Numbered from the stretch's first letter, positions 8,581 to 17,835 are shown. The stretch is 59,364 nt of DNA from Thiocapsa sp. UBA6158 (GCF_002423035.1 NZ_DIUM01000052.1:1-59364), one strand, 5' to 3'. Numbers and translations are program-made. The notes: a model not told the origin generated them from the sequence alone.

Positions 8581-8667
8581 CTAAACCGCGCGAGATCCAA
8601 CAATCCCGGGGTCTGCCGGGACCGGTCCCATCCGAAAACATCACATACCGCGCTGGGCGCGGTTTAG
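8581..8667. repeat. 87-bp element with 11-bp terminal inverted repeats, copy 1
   Basis: Ends are CTAAACCGCGC and GCGCGGTTTAG. The interior shares the CCGAAAACATCACATACCGC region with the copy at 16419-16505 in opposite orientation, and both copies are 87 bp. It sits between arsC and arsD and fills most of that gap. Confidence 0.75.
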
Positions 8668-8676
8668 AGGCACACC

Positions 8677-9036
8677 ATGACACACATCCAAGTCTTCGAC
8701 CCCGCCCTCTGCTGCAGCACCGGCGTCTGCGGCGTCGATGTCGATCAGGCACTCGTCAGCTTCTCGGCCGATGTCGAATGGGCCAAACAGAACGGCGCGC
8801 GAATCGAGCGCTTCAACCTCGCGCAGGAACCGCTGGCCTTCGCGGAGAACGCGGCAGTGCGGGGCTTCCTGGAACGCTCCGGTGAAGAGGCACTGCCTCT
8901 GATCTTGGTGGACGGAGAGGTCGCCATGGCCGGGCGTTATCCCAAACGCGCCGAGATCGCACGCTGGGCCGGCATCCTCGCCGTGGCCGACCCGATTCCC
9001 GTCATCCCTTGTTGCACCGGCAGCTCTTGCTGCTGA
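8677..9036 (+). CDS. arsD: Arsenite metallochaperone ArsD
   Basis: A 119-residue cytoplasmic chaperone that delivers As(III) to the ArsA ATPase. The conserved triad is seen as C12, C13 and C18 (ALCCSTGVCG), and the C-terminus carries further CC pairs (PCCTGSSCC). The thioredoxin-like fold region LPLILVDGEVAMAGRYP is intact. It is followed directly by arsA. Confidence 0.93.
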   Translation: MTHIQVFDPALCCSTGVCGVDVDQALVSFSADVEWAKQNGARIERFNLAQEPLAFAENAAVRGFLERSGEEALPLILVDGEVAMAGRYPKRAEIARWAGILAVADPIPVIPCCTGSSCC

Positions 9037-9053
9037 ACCACGGAGAACACCGA

Positions 9054-10901
9054 ATGCGCTTTCTCGATGCACCCCCACGCTTTCTTTTTTTCACCGGCAA
9101 GGGGGGTGTAGGCAAGACCTCGATCGCTTGCGCGACCGCCGTGGAGCTTGCAGGAGCCGGCAGACAGGTGCTGCTCGTCAGCACCGATCCGGCCTCGAAC
9201 GTCGGGCAGGTCTTCGGCGTTTCGATCGGCAGTCGGATCACGCCTATCGGCGCCGTCCCCGGCCTCTCCGCACTGGAGATCGACCCCCAGGCCGCCGCCC
9301 AAGTCTATCGCGACCGCATCGTCGGCCCGGTCCGCAACCTGTTGCCCGAGTCTGTCGTGAAAGGCATCGAGGAGCAGCTCTCGGGGGCCTGCACGACGGA
9401 GATCGCGGCCTTCGACGAGTTCACGGCGCTCTTGCTCGACTCGGCCTTGACCGCCCGCTTCGACCACATCGTTTTCGATACCGCACCGACCGGCCATACG
9501 ATCCGGCTACTTCAACTGCCCGGTGCCTGGAGTGGGTTTCTCGAAGCCGGCAAGGGCGACGCCTCCTGCCTCGGCCCCTTGGCTGGACTGGACAAGCAAC
9601 GCGCGCAGTACAGCGCCGCCGTGGCCGCGTTGTCCGATCCGGAGCGGACCCGCTTGGTCTTGGTCGCCCGCGCCCAGCAGGCGACGTTGCGTGAGGTCGC
9701 TCGAACGCACGAAGAGCTCGCGGCAATCGGTCTGAGGCAGCAGTACCTCGTCGTCAACGGCGTGCTTGCGGACACCGCAGCCGCGACCGCCGGCGAGCCC
9801 GGGACCGGAGCCGACGTGCTCGCGGCCGCCATCGGTCGTCGCGAGCAAGAGGCGCTGGCGACGATTCCGGACGTGCTCAAGACCCTGCCGATGGACCGTA
9901 TCGCGCTGAAACCCTTCAATCTGGTTGGTCTCGACGCCTTGCGCGGCTTGTTGACCGACACCGCACCGATTGACGCCCCGGAGGAGAGCGAGGCGCAGCC
10001 GCTGGAGGCCCCCGATCTGGCAAGCCTCGTCGAGGAGATTGCCGCGGATGGCCACGGACTCGTCATGCTGATGGGTAAAGGCGGCGTCGGCAAAACCACG
10101 CTGGCTGCAGCCATTGCCGTCGAGCTGGCGGACCGGGGCCTCCCCGTGCATCTCACGACATCGGACCCCGCGGCACACCTGGCCGAGACCCTGGCCGAAA
10201 GCCTGGAGGGCCGGGGCGCCAATCTCGAGATCAGCCGCATCGACCCTCGGGTCGAGACCGAACGCTATCGGGCGCATGTGCTGAGCACCAAAGGCGCGCA
10301 GCTCGACGACGCAGGCCGGGCTCTCCTGGAGGAGGATCTGCGCTCGCCCTGTACCGAGGAGATCGCGGTGTTTCAAGCCTTCTCGCGGATCATCCGCGAG
10401 GCAGGCAAGAAATTCGTCATCATGGATACCGCACCGACCGGTCACACGCTGCTGTTGCTCGACGCCACCGGCGCCTACCACCGCGAGACGACCCGACAGC
10501 TCGGCAACAAAGGCATGCAGCTGCGCACGCCCATGATGCAGCTGCAGGATCCCAAGCAGACCAAGGTGCTCCTGGTCACCTTGGCGGAGACCACTCCCGT
10601 CCTCGAAGCGGCCGGCCTGCAGGCGGATCTCGAGCGTGCCGGCATCCAACCCTGGGCCTGGGTCGTCAATCAGAGCCTCGCGGCCGCTCAGACCCGATCC
10701 GCCCTGCTGCGCCGCCGCGCGGCGAACGAGCGCGAGCAGATCGATGCGGTGGCCGAGCGGCACTCGCGGCGCTATGCGGTCGTCGCGCTTCAGGAGGCCG
10801 AGCCGATCGGTGCCGAGCGACTGCGACGCCTGACGAACACATCCGAGGATCGGGCGTCCGATGAGGACCGGATCGGGCCTGCGCGGTCCAGCGCGGTCTA
10901 A
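9054..10901 (+). CDS. arsA: Arsenite-stimulated ATPase ArsA, two-domain form
   Basis: A 615-residue ATPase that energises arsenite export. It has two homologous halves, each with a deviant Walker A (FTGKGGVGKTS near residue 13 and MGKGGVGKTT near 345) and a DTAPTGHT signature. Metal-site cysteines occur in SGACTTEIA, ASCLGPL and RSPCTEEIA. I chose the ATG at 9054; a TTG at 9009 would overlap arsD. An ArsB or ACR3 partner is not adjacent: the intact ACR3 is ~48 kb away and a permease remnant lies at 4.4 kb. Confidence 0.95.
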   Translation: MRFLDAPPRFLFFTGKGGVGKTSIACATAVELAGAGRQVLLVSTDPASNVGQVFGVSIGSRITPIGAVPGLSALEIDPQAAAQVYRDRIVGPVRNLLPESVVKGIEEQLSGACTTEIAAFDEFTALLLDSALTARFDHIVFDTAPTGHTIRLLQLPGAWSGFLEAGKGDASCLGPLAGLDKQRAQYSAAVAALSDPERTRLVLVARAQQATLREVARTHEELAAIGLRQQYLVVNGVLADTAAATAGEPGTGADVLAAAIGRREQEALATIPDVLKTLPMDRIALKPFNLVGLDALRGLLTDTAPIDAPEESEAQPLEAPDLASLVEEIAADGHGLVMLMGKGGVGKTTLAAAIAVELADRGLPVHLTTSDPAAHLAETLAESLEGRGANLEISRIDPRVETERYRAHVLSTKGAQLDDAGRALLEEDLRSPCTEEIAVFQAFSRIIREAGKKFVIMDTAPTGHTLLLLDATGAYHRETTRQLGNKGMQLRTPMMQLQDPKQTKVLLVTLAETTPVLEAAGLQADLERAGIQPWAWVVNQSLAAAQTRSALLRRRAANEREQIDAVAERHSRRYAVVALQEAEPIGAERLRRLTNTSEDRASDEDRIGPARSSAV

Positions 10902-10904
10902 AAG

Positions 10905-11696
10905 ATGTCGCGGGCGAGGCGCTCACCACCCGCGTCGGTGAACCGCGCCGCGATGCGGTCGATACATGGGCGAGACATCGGCACGGACGCCGGCGACGGA
11001 TCAGCACCTGCCTGCCTGATGGTCGCGTGGTCCATGCATGAGATGGAGCTCCGCGGCTATCTCCGTCATCGTCTCGACGAGCCACAGGACGCGGATGACG
11101 TTCTGCACGAGTCGTTCATCAAGATCCTGCGCAGAGGTCGACGTTTTTGTGTTGTTGTCGACCAGCGCGCGTGGCTCTTTCAAGTCATTCGCAACGCCCT
11201 CGCCGATCGTCTAAGAGCTAGACACGAGCACCTCGCCTTGCCCGAAGCGTTTCCCGCACCCACGGAAGCCCTGCTTGCACCGGTCGACGCGCTCGCTCAA
11301 TGCCTTCCACGCGCGCTGGCGGAGTTATCCGAAGCCGACCGAATCGCACTGACCTTCTGCGACATCGAGGGCGAGTCTCGGCAACGGCTCGCAGACCGAC
11401 TCGGGATCTCGCTGCCCGGCGCCAAATCGCGCCTCAAGCGTGCACGTGCACGCTTGAGGCAACATCTGATCGAAGCCTGCCATGTCCGTTTCGATGACGA
11501 GGGACGAGTCTGCTGCTTCGTCTCCGGAGATACCGTGGTTCCCGACCGGCGCGGCCTCGTCGCCGAGCCTGCTCGGCAACCCGCGAACGACCATCGACGA
11601 CTGCATCCTTTTGCGACTTCGTTCGTCTCCGTAAGCGTCAACGTCGACAGCGAACCTATAGACGATCGAAATTCCGAATCGGGAGAACACCAATGA
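10905..11696 (+). CDS. ECF sigma factor coupled to FmdE-like gene
   Basis: Region 2 reads LRGYLRHRLDEPQDADDVLHESFIKIL and region 4 reads RQRLADRLGISLPGAKSRLKRARARL, as in SigZ-like factors. After region 4 come ACHVRF and VCCFVSGD, again a Cys-bearing tail, followed by ~55 low-complexity residues. The ATG at 10905 is 3 bp after arsA; an ATG at 11019 (MVAWSMHEMEL) would better match the usual N-terminus, so the start is uncertain. Its stop overlaps the next ATG (ATGA). Confidence 0.75.
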   Translation: MSRARRSPPASVNRAAMRSIHGRDIGTDAGDGSAPACLMVAWSMHEMELRGYLRHRLDEPQDADDVLHESFIKILRRGRRFCVVVDQRAWLFQVIRNALADRLRARHEHLALPEAFPAPTEALLAPVDALAQCLPRALAELSEADRIALTFCDIEGESRQRLADRLGISLPGAKSRLKRARARLRQHLIEACHVRFDDEGRVCCFVSGDTVVPDRRGLVAEPARQPANDHRRLHPFATSFVSVSVNVDSEPIDDRNSESGEHQ

Positions 11697-12337
11697 TCGA
11701 GCCGAAAGACTATTACGAGCATGGACTGGCCCTGCACGGACATAAGTGTCCGGCGATGCCGATGGGATTGCGGGTCGGCGCCGTGGCACTCAATGCCTTG
11801 GGCGTAGAACGGGCCGCCGACGGCCAACTCCTCGCCCTGGTCGAGCTCGGTGAGGATCACTGCGCCACCTGTTTTGCCGACGGCGTGCAGATGATCACGG
11901 GCTGCACCTTCGGCAAGGGCAACATCAAGAAGCTGCATTACGGGAAATGGGGCTTGACCCTGGTCGAGGTCGCCACCGGGCGCGCGGTTCGGGTCACGCC
12001 GAACGCCGAGGCCATGCTGGCCAACAAGCAGACCGCCTTCTTCAAGGACTATCGGGAGAAGGGCATACCGGCCTCCAAGGTGCCGCCGGAGGTCGTCCAA
12101 CCGCTCGTGGATCGGGTCATGAACGCCCCCGCCGAGCAGCTCCTCTCGGTCGGACCGGTCTTTGATCACCCCGTCGAGCCGCATCGCCACTCGTTCGATG
12201 GACTGGTCTGCGAGGGCTGCGGCGAGATGGTGGTCGAGGGTTATGCGCGGCTCGCGGGCGATCAACGCGTCTGCATCCCGTGCCATGAGCGGATCACCGG
12301 AATTCGTGAACCGCGCGCCGCCGTCGCGGGCAGTTGA
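11693..12337 (+). CDS. FmdE-family protein with C-terminal zinc ribbon
   Basis: A 214-residue protein like the family named after formylmethanofuran dehydrogenase subunit E. The N-terminal motif HGHKCPAMPMG and the central ITGCTFGKGNI carry conserved Cys/His. The C-terminus has a four-Cys zinc ribbon (CEGCGE... CIPCHER). Such stand-alone proteins are found near molybdenum or tungsten enzymes, but their reaction is not established. It is translationally coupled to the ECF sigma factor, an unusual pairing. Confidence 0.8.
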   Translation: MIEPKDYYEHGLALHGHKCPAMPMGLRVGAVALNALGVERAADGQLLALVELGEDHCATCFADGVQMITGCTFGKGNIKKLHYGKWGLTLVEVATGRAVRVTPNAEAMLANKQTAFFKDYREKGIPASKVPPEVVQPLVDRVMNAPAEQLLSVGPVFDHPVEPHRHSFDGLVCEGCGEMVVEGYARLAGDQRVCIPCHERITGIREPRAAVAGS

Positions 12338-12468
12338 CGCACAACACTGGTCTCGGGCATCCACGTCCGGCTTGAGCTACGACGTAAGGTCGCCCGAGAC
12401 CAGACCGATTCGAGTGAACCCGCTCGAACCCCTGCCTGCATTCGGCTCGCCGAGCCGAGGATCCAATT

Positions 12469-13215
12469 GTGACAGTCCTTCTGATTGCGGCGCTCGTGAC
12501 CTTTGTCTTGACCACGGTGTTCAGCATGGCCGGGTTGGGCGCGGCGCTGATCCTGATCCCGGTCTTTCTGGCCTTCGGCATCGAGCTGCACACGGCGATG
12601 GCCGTCGCCCTGCTGCTCAACGCCGTGGGCATGTCGGTCGCCTCGACGACCTTCGTGCGCAAGGGGCTGGTGGAGTGGCGCCTGGTGGTGCCGATGGTGG
12701 TGTTGGCGGTCGGCCTCTCGCCGGTCGGCGTGTGGGCCGCGCATGGGCTGGACCGTGATCTGCTGCTCTGGCTGTTCGTGGGCTTTCTGATCTTCGCCGC
12801 CCTGATGATGCTGCTCTACCAACCCAAACTGCGAACCGCGCGGGCCTCGACAGCGGCAACACTGGCGCTGGGTCTGCCCGTGGGAGGCGTGGCCGGGTTC
12901 ATCGGTGGTCTGCTCGGTGTCGGCGGCGGCAACATCATCGTTCCCGCCCTGGTCACGGCGGGCCTGGAACCGAAGCGCGCCTCGGCCAGCGCCTCCTTCG
13001 TCGTGATCTTCGCCTCGCTCAGCGGCTTTCTGGCCCATGTCCAGGTCGCAAGGATCGACCCTACCCTGCTCGCGGTGACCGCGGTCGCGACCATTGCGGG
13101 GGCCGCGCTCGGCGCCTGGTTGGCGACCGAGCGTTTGAGCCCCGGCCAATTGAAGCGCGCGATCGCCGTGGTCCTGCTGCTCGTCGCGGCCAAGACGATG
13201 TGGGACCTGGTCTGA
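12469..13215 (+). CDS. TauE/SafE-family (sulfite exporter-like) permease
   Basis: A 248-residue membrane protein with about eight hydrophobic segments. The two-fold repeat motif is seen as FSMAGLGAALILIPV near the N-terminus and GGLLGVGGGNIIVPAL in the second half. It starts with GTG. The family exports sulfite or other sulfur anions; the exact substrate cannot be read from sequence. The preceding 131-bp gap shows nothing distinctive. It begins a tight gene run up to 16.4 kb. Confidence 0.85.
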   Translation: MTVLLIAALVTFVLTTVFSMAGLGAALILIPVFLAFGIELHTAMAVALLLNAVGMSVASTTFVRKGLVEWRLVVPMVVLAVGLSPVGVWAAHGLDRDLLLWLFVGFLIFAALMMLLYQPKLRTARASTAATLALGLPVGGVAGFIGGLLGVGGGNIIVPALVTAGLEPKRASASASFVVIFASLSGFLAHVQVARIDPTLLAVTAVATIAGAALGAWLATERLSPGQLKRAIAVVLLLVAAKTMWDLV

Positions 13216-13239
13216 CTGATCCGGGCGAGACATCGATCC

Positions 13240-14157
13240 ATGCCTCATGATCATCATCACGCGCATGCGCCTGTTGCCGATGGCGGCAAGGCACTGATCC
13301 TGGCGACACTCTTGACGCTGGCCTTTGCCGGCGTCGAGGCGACTGTCGGTCTATGGGCCGTGTCGCTCGCCTTGGTGGCGGACGCGGGACACATGCTCAA
13401 TGATGCGGCCGCCCTGGGTCTGGCCGCGGCCGCGGCCTGGCTCGCCCGACGCACGGCGTCCTCTCGGCACAGCTATGGGTTGGGACGCGCCGAGTTTCTG
13501 GCCGCATTGATCAACAGTGCCGCACTCTTACTGCTGGTCGCCTGGCTGGTCGTCTCGGCCATCGAGCGATTGCAGACCCCGCATGCGGTACATGGTCTTG
13601 CCGTCTCCGTGACCGCCGCGCTGGGGCTTGCGCTGAACCTATTCGTCGCCTGGATGCTGGCTCGGGGCGCGAAAACGCTGAATACACGCGCAGCGCTGCT
13701 GCACGTGCTCGGTGATTTGCTCGGCTCGGTTGCTGCGTTGCTGTCGGGGCTGGTGATTGCCTTGACCGCCTGGACGCCGATCGATCCGCTGCTGTCGCTG
13801 TTGATCGGCGCACTGATCCTGGTCTCCAGCCTGCGCCTGTTGCGCGAGGCGGTGCACGGGCTGATGGAGGGCGTTCCCTACGGCACCGATTTACCGGAGG
13901 TCGGTCGCGCCTTGGCGTCCGTGCCCGGCGTTGCCTCGGTACACGATCTACACATCTGGGCGGTGAAGTCCGATCTGCCCGTGCTGACGGCCCATCTGAT
14001 CGTGCGCGATCTCGCCGATTGGGAAGGCGTCCTCGAGCGGAGCCACGCGATGATCCGCGAGCGCTTCGGGATCACGCACGTCACATTGCAACCCGAGCCG
14101 ATTGAAAGACGGGTCCACTGGACCCCGGGCTCGATTCGAACGAAGGAGCCGACATGA
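13240..14157 (+). CDS. CDF (CzcD-like) metal cation efflux protein
   Basis: A 305-residue cation diffusion facilitator with a His-rich N-terminus (MPHDHHHAHA) and six membrane segments. Metal-site motifs are DAGHMLND in TM2 and HVLGDLLGS in TM5, the HxxxD pairs typical of Zn2+/Cd2+/Co2+ antiporters. A ferredoxin-like cytoplasmic domain follows (VHDLHIWAVKSDLPVLTAH). It lies 24 bp after the TauE-like gene and overlaps dsbB by 4 bases. Confidence 0.9.
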   Translation: MPHDHHHAHAPVADGGKALILATLLTLAFAGVEATVGLWAVSLALVADAGHMLNDAAALGLAAAAAWLARRTASSRHSYGLGRAEFLAALINSAALLLLVAWLVVSAIERLQTPHAVHGLAVSVTAALGLALNLFVAWMLARGAKTLNTRAALLHVLGDLLGSVAALLSGLVIALTAWTPIDPLLSLLIGALILVSSLRLLREAVHGLMEGVPYGTDLPEVGRALASVPGVASVHDLHIWAVKSDLPVLTAHLIVRDLADWEGVLERSHAMIRERFGITHVTLQPEPIERRVHWTPGSIRTKEPT

Positions 14158-14702
14158 CGTTGACATTCACATCTCGGACCCTCTGGATCCTGATTGCCTT
14201 GATCTGCGCTGCGCTGACGACAGCGAGCCTCGTGCTCACGCCTCTGCTAGACCTTGATCCGTGCCATCTCTGTATCGTTCAGCGGTTGCTGTTCATGATC
14301 ATGGCCCTATTGGCCGCCCTCGCAGCGGCGCTGCAGCAACCCGGCCGACCACTGTTTGCCGCCCGTCTTGTCGGGCTGACCCTGTTGCCGATCGCAGCAG
14401 TCGGAAGCGGTATCGCTGCTTATCAGAGTTGGCTGCAATGGCAGCCGGCGGACAGTATCTCGTGCATCGGCGGCCCGCCGGGTCCGATCGAGCGTCTGGT
14501 CGAATGGCTCGGGCAGCAGGTCCCCTCGCTCTTCATGGCCCGCGGTTTTTGCGAGGACCGGGAGCTGGTCATCCTCGGTCTCTCGCTGGCGAACTGGGCC
14601 TTCCTCTTTTTCCTTGGCATCTTGGTCGCGGGGGTTTGGGCCCTGCGGCACGCGCGGCGCGAGCCGAACCCCCGCGGGCTGCATCGGAGGGATCACTCAT
14701 GA
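14154..14702 (+). CDS. DsbB-family disulfide bond oxidoreductase
   Basis: A 182-residue four-helix membrane protein with the quinone-linked CHLC pair (DLDPCHLCIVQR) and a second periplasmic pair (ISCIGG and RGFCEDRE). DsbB re-oxidises periplasmic DsbA with quinone. No dsbA is adjacent, so its partner may be elsewhere, or it may act in sulfur chemistry with the neighbouring rhodaneses (inference). ATGA overlaps couple it to genes on both sides. Confidence 0.87.
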   Translation: MTLTFTSRTLWILIALICAALTTASLVLTPLLDLDPCHLCIVQRLLFMIMALLAALAAALQQPGRPLFAARLVGLTLLPIAAVGSGIAAYQSWLQWQPADSISCIGGPPGPIERLVEWLGQQVPSLFMARGFCEDRELVILGLSLANWAFLFFLGILVAGVWALRHARREPNPRGLHRRDHS

Positions 14703-15592
14703 TCAAGAATCCGCATGCGACGCGCGCCTTCGTCGCCTTTCTGGTGACCTGGTCGTTCGTCATCCTCACCGTCACGGGCATCGTGCTCTATGTCGTCCCC
14801 CACGGACGGGTCGGCAACTGGACCTTCTGGACACTCGGAGGACTGGGCAAGGACGGCTGGGCCGATGTGCACATCCTGTTCGGGGCCGTGTTTATCGTGA
14901 CCGGCGCGCTTCACCTTTACTTCAATTGGAAGCCCTTCAAGAAATACCTGGCCGAGCGGGTTCGCGGGCACCTCGCAGTGAAACGCGAGCTGGTGACCTC
15001 GCTCATCGCGACGCTTCTGCTCACCCTCGGGGCGCTATTCGCCGTCCCGCCGGTGAGCTGGCTGTTCGACCTCAATGACTGGGCGAAGTCGGCCTGGAGC
15101 CGCGCGCCGGGGCACGAGCCTCCCTACGCGCGCGCCGAAGCAACCCCGCTTCCCGTGCTGGCCCGGCGTCTCGATTTCGATCTCGACGTCGCCCTGACGG
15201 CCTTGCGCGAGGCCGGAATTCGCATCAAGGATACCCAAGCACATGGCCAGACGAGCATGAGCCTGGAGACCATCGCGCGCGCCAATGCGACGACACCCGC
15301 CGCGCTCTTCGCCATGATTCCCGAGCCTCCGCGCATACCGATCGGATCCGAAGACCCGACCGCGATCGAGGATCGTTTGACCGGCACCGGGTTCGGCGGC
15401 AAGACCCTCGCCGCCTTCGCCGAGACCAACGGGCTCAACGCACAGACAGGCCAGGCGCGCCTGCTCGCAAGTGGCATCGAGGCCGAGCCCGACGAGACCC
15501 TGAAGGCGATCGCCGAGCGTTATTCGACCCGGCCGATCGAGATCGCCAAGGTCTTGCTGGCGCCGGCATATCGCCTCCCCTCCGCACCCTGA
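14699..15592 (+). CDS. DUF4405-like membrane protein with long C-terminal domain
   Basis: A 297-residue protein with four membrane helices in the first ~125 residues. They carry spaced His residues (DVHILFG, GALHLYFNWKPF) that could bind haem, as suggested for DUF4405/cytochrome b-like proteins. The remaining ~170 residues are soluble. They hold two helical repeats containing LDFDLDVALTALREAGI and DETLKAIAERYSTRPIEI. The function is unknown to me. It overlaps dsbB by 4 bases and precedes two rhodanese genes. Confidence 0.75.
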   Translation: MIKNPHATRAFVAFLVTWSFVILTVTGIVLYVVPHGRVGNWTFWTLGGLGKDGWADVHILFGAVFIVTGALHLYFNWKPFKKYLAERVRGHLAVKRELVTSLIATLLLTLGALFAVPPVSWLFDLNDWAKSAWSRAPGHEPPYARAEATPLPVLARRLDFDLDVALTALREAGIRIKDTQAHGQTSMSLETIARANATTPAALFAMIPEPPRIPIGSEDPTAIEDRLTGTGFGGKTLAAFAETNGLNAQTGQARLLASGIEAEPDETLKAIAERYSTRPIEIAKVLLAPAYRLPSAP

Positions 15593-15620
15593 CACCAACA
15601 TTCAACCGAGGTCCGTCCCC

Positions 15621-16025
15621 ATGAACGACATCCCCTTCGCCGACTATCTGCGCGGCTTCGACTACGACGAGCGCATCGCGATGAAGATTCAGCTGCCCGA
15701 GCTGCTGAAGCTCTATGCAGACGGCCAGGTGCAGCTGATCGACATCCGCTTCCACGAGGAATACGCCGCCTGGCGGGTCGGCATCGGCCAGCACATCCCG
15801 CTCAACGAGCTGCCGGACCGGCTCGACGAGCTGGATCCGGACAAGACCATCGTCACCATGTGCCCGCACTATGACCGCGCCGAGATCGCCCGGCTGTTCC
15901 TGACCCTCAAGGGCTACCGGGCGCGCTATCTCACGGACGGCATGCTCGGCATCGCCGACCAACTGCGCGGCGATCGGGCGCGCGACTACATGGCGCGCGT
16001 CGCCACCGACACCAACCCTGACTGA
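15621..16025 (+). CDS. Single-domain rhodanese, CPHYDR active site
   Basis: A 134-residue cytoplasmic rhodanese with VQLIDIRFHEEYAAW and the active-site loop MCPHYDRAEIAR. There is no signal peptide. It is paralogous to the next gene (16 bp downstream), which has CPHTDR. Both loops start Cys-Pro-His and end Asp-Arg, which is uncommon among rhodaneses and suggests a shared specialised acceptor. Confidence 0.85.
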   Translation: MNDIPFADYLRGFDYDERIAMKIQLPELLKLYADGQVQLIDIRFHEEYAAWRVGIGQHIPLNELPDRLDELDPDKTIVTMCPHYDRAEIARLFLTLKGYRARYLTDGMLGIADQLRGDRARDYMARVATDTNPD

Positions 16026-16041
16026 TTCAAGAGACAAACCC

Positions 16042-16422
16042 ATGACCAACCCACTCGAAGAGCTCGCGGCCGGCATCGACCCGGCGCAAATGGGCAAGGC
16101 CAAGATTTCCATCGACGCCTTCATCGCCGCCTACAACCTGGGCGAGGCCGAGCTGATCGATATCCGCGTCGCGGAAGAAACCGCGGTCTGGCAGGTCAAC
16201 ATCGGCATGCGTATTCCCGCCCCCGAGCTGCCGATGCGGCTCGACGAGCTGCCCAAGGATAAGTTGCTGGTGGTCGCCTGTCCGCACACGGACCGCTCCA
16301 ACATGGCACGCAGCTATCTCGCCGCTCAGGGCTACAACGTCAAGTATCTGCAGGGCGGTCTGCTCAGCCTGATGGATCGGCTCAAGGGCGTCGGGGCGCA
16401 AGATATCTGTCTTGAGCGTTAA
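16042..16422 (+). CDS. Single-domain rhodanese, CPHTDR active site
   Basis: A 126-residue rhodanese, paralogue of the gene before it. It shows AELIDIRVAEETAVW and the loop ACPHTDRSNMAR. Its TAA stop lies inside the terminal repeat of the 87-bp element that begins at 16419. It is the last gene of the 12.4-16.4 kb run. Confidence 0.85.
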   Translation: MTNPLEELAAGIDPAQMGKAKISIDAFIAAYNLGEAELIDIRVAEETAVWQVNIGMRIPAPELPMRLDELPKDKLLVVACPHTDRSNMARSYLAAQGYNVKYLQGGLLSLMDRLKGVGAQDICLER

Positions 16423-16505
16423 ACCGCGCCAAGCGCGATATGCGATGTTTTTGGATCGGATCGGCACCGGCAGACTTGACGGCCGCTGGAGCCAACGCGG
16501 TTTAA
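16419..16505. repeat. 87-bp terminal-inverted-repeat element, copy 2
   Basis: Ends are TTAAACCGCG and CGCGGTTTAA. The interior is homologous to the reverse complement of the element at 8581-8667 (shared ATGCGATGTTTTTGGAT-type block). It overlaps the rhodanese stop codon. The AT-rich stretch after it (16506-16540) probably carries the RND promoter. Confidence 0.75.
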
Positions 16506-16554
16506 ATGATTAAAAAATATATCTTTTAGATCGCTTCCCCGCTAAGGGCTGTGG

Positions 16555-17835
16555 ATGCACCGAATGTCGAGCTCACTCGAAAATGAGCATCTCGCTCTGA
16601 ACGCGCTTCAACATGGGACGAGCACATTGAGATCCCCGATCAGCACGTCGAGGCCACTTGAGCAGACAACGCCGGAAACCTCGAGGCTCGCGCGCACGCT
16701 TGCCGGTATTGCCTTGCTCGTGCTCGCCGCCGGCTCCGGTGCGGGTGTCGCAGCAGCCGAACCTTCCGGTCAGGCGAAAAAACCGCCGCCCGCGGTCAGC
16801 GTCGAGACCATCGCCCCGCGGCAGTTCGTCGAGCGGCTCGCCCTCACCGGCAGCATCGAGCCGACGATCGTCGCCGAGCTGTCATCCCCGGCGGAAGGTC
16901 CGGTCTATGACTGCAGGGTCCGCGAAGGTGACCGGGTCACGGCCGGAGACACCCTGCTCGGGATCGGCCGCGAGACCTCGGTGACGGCAAACGTGGCCGC
17001 CGCCGAGGAAGAGCTACAGCGCAAGCAGCGCGATTTCGATCGCTTCAGCTCGCTGGCCACGCGCAACGTGCTGGCGGCCGACGAGCTCGACCGCGCCCGT
17101 GCCGAGCTGGAACGCGCCCGCGCCGGCTTGACCCAGGCGCAGCAGGCCGCTTCGGACTATGTGCTCAAAGCGCCTTGGCCCGGGATCGTCGCGCGCGTGC
17201 ATGTCGCCGACGGCAAGTATGTCGCCCCGCGCACGCCGCTGGTGGATCTCTTCGATCCGAGCAGCCTGGTGCTGCGCTTCCAGGTCCCGGAGCGGCATGT
17301 CTTCGCCATCGAGCAGGGCGATGCGATCGAGGCGCGCTTCGACGCCTTCCCCGATCGACCCTTTACGCTCGCGATCACACGCGCCTTCCCGGAGATCGAC
17401 AGACGTCTGCGTACCCGCACCTTCGAGGCCGCGCTGCCGCTGGATCAGGTCGATTTCGCGCCCGGCCAGTTCGCGCGTATCGCGGTCGCGCTCCAAACCG
17501 TGCCGCAGGCCATCACCATCCCGGTCGAGGCGATGGCGACCGGCACCGACGGCCAACCCGTCGTCTTCGTCGTCGCGGCCGACGGCACCGCACGGGCGGT
17601 GCCGATCACCCCCGGGACCGAGCAGGACGGCCGCATGCTCGTCGCGGACGGACTCGCGCCCGGCGATCGTCTTATCGTCAACGGCATCGAAAAGGTCCGC
17701 GCCGGCGAGCCGGTCCGTGTTGCCGATGCACCGCCCGCGTCTGCGGCGACGCCCACCGAAGCCTCCCCGCCCGCATCTCCGCCCGAGTCATCGCCGGCAT
17801 CCTCGAAGGCCCCTGCCGAGGCCGCTCGGCCATGA
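16555..17835 (+). CDS. RND efflux periplasmic adaptor (membrane fusion protein)
   Basis: A 426-residue adaptor with a single N-terminal hydrophobic segment (about residues 45-65). A barrel-sandwich half follows (GPVYDCRVREGDRVTAGDTLLGIG), then a helical hairpin (residues 140-200) and the second lipoyl half (APWPGIVARVHVADGKYV). The tail is Pro/Ala/Ser-rich. It would link the RND pump encoded next (ATGA overlap) to an outer-membrane channel, which is not encoded here. An ATG at 16564 is an alternative start. Confidence 0.9.
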   Translation: MHRMSSSLENEHLALNALQHGTSTLRSPISTSRPLEQTTPETSRLARTLAGIALLVLAAGSGAGVAAAEPSGQAKKPPPAVSVETIAPRQFVERLALTGSIEPTIVAELSSPAEGPVYDCRVREGDRVTAGDTLLGIGRETSVTANVAAAEEELQRKQRDFDRFSSLATRNVLAADELDRARAELERARAGLTQAQQAASDYVLKAPWPGIVARVHVADGKYVAPRTPLVDLFDPSSLVLRFQVPERHVFAIEQGDAIEARFDAFPDRPFTLAITRAFPEIDRRLRTRTFEAALPLDQVDFAPGQFARIAVALQTVPQAITIPVEAMATGTDGQPVVFVVAADGTARAVPITPGTEQDGRMLVADGLAPGDRLIVNGIEKVRAGEPVRVADAPPASAATPTEASPPASPPESSPASSKAPAEAARP

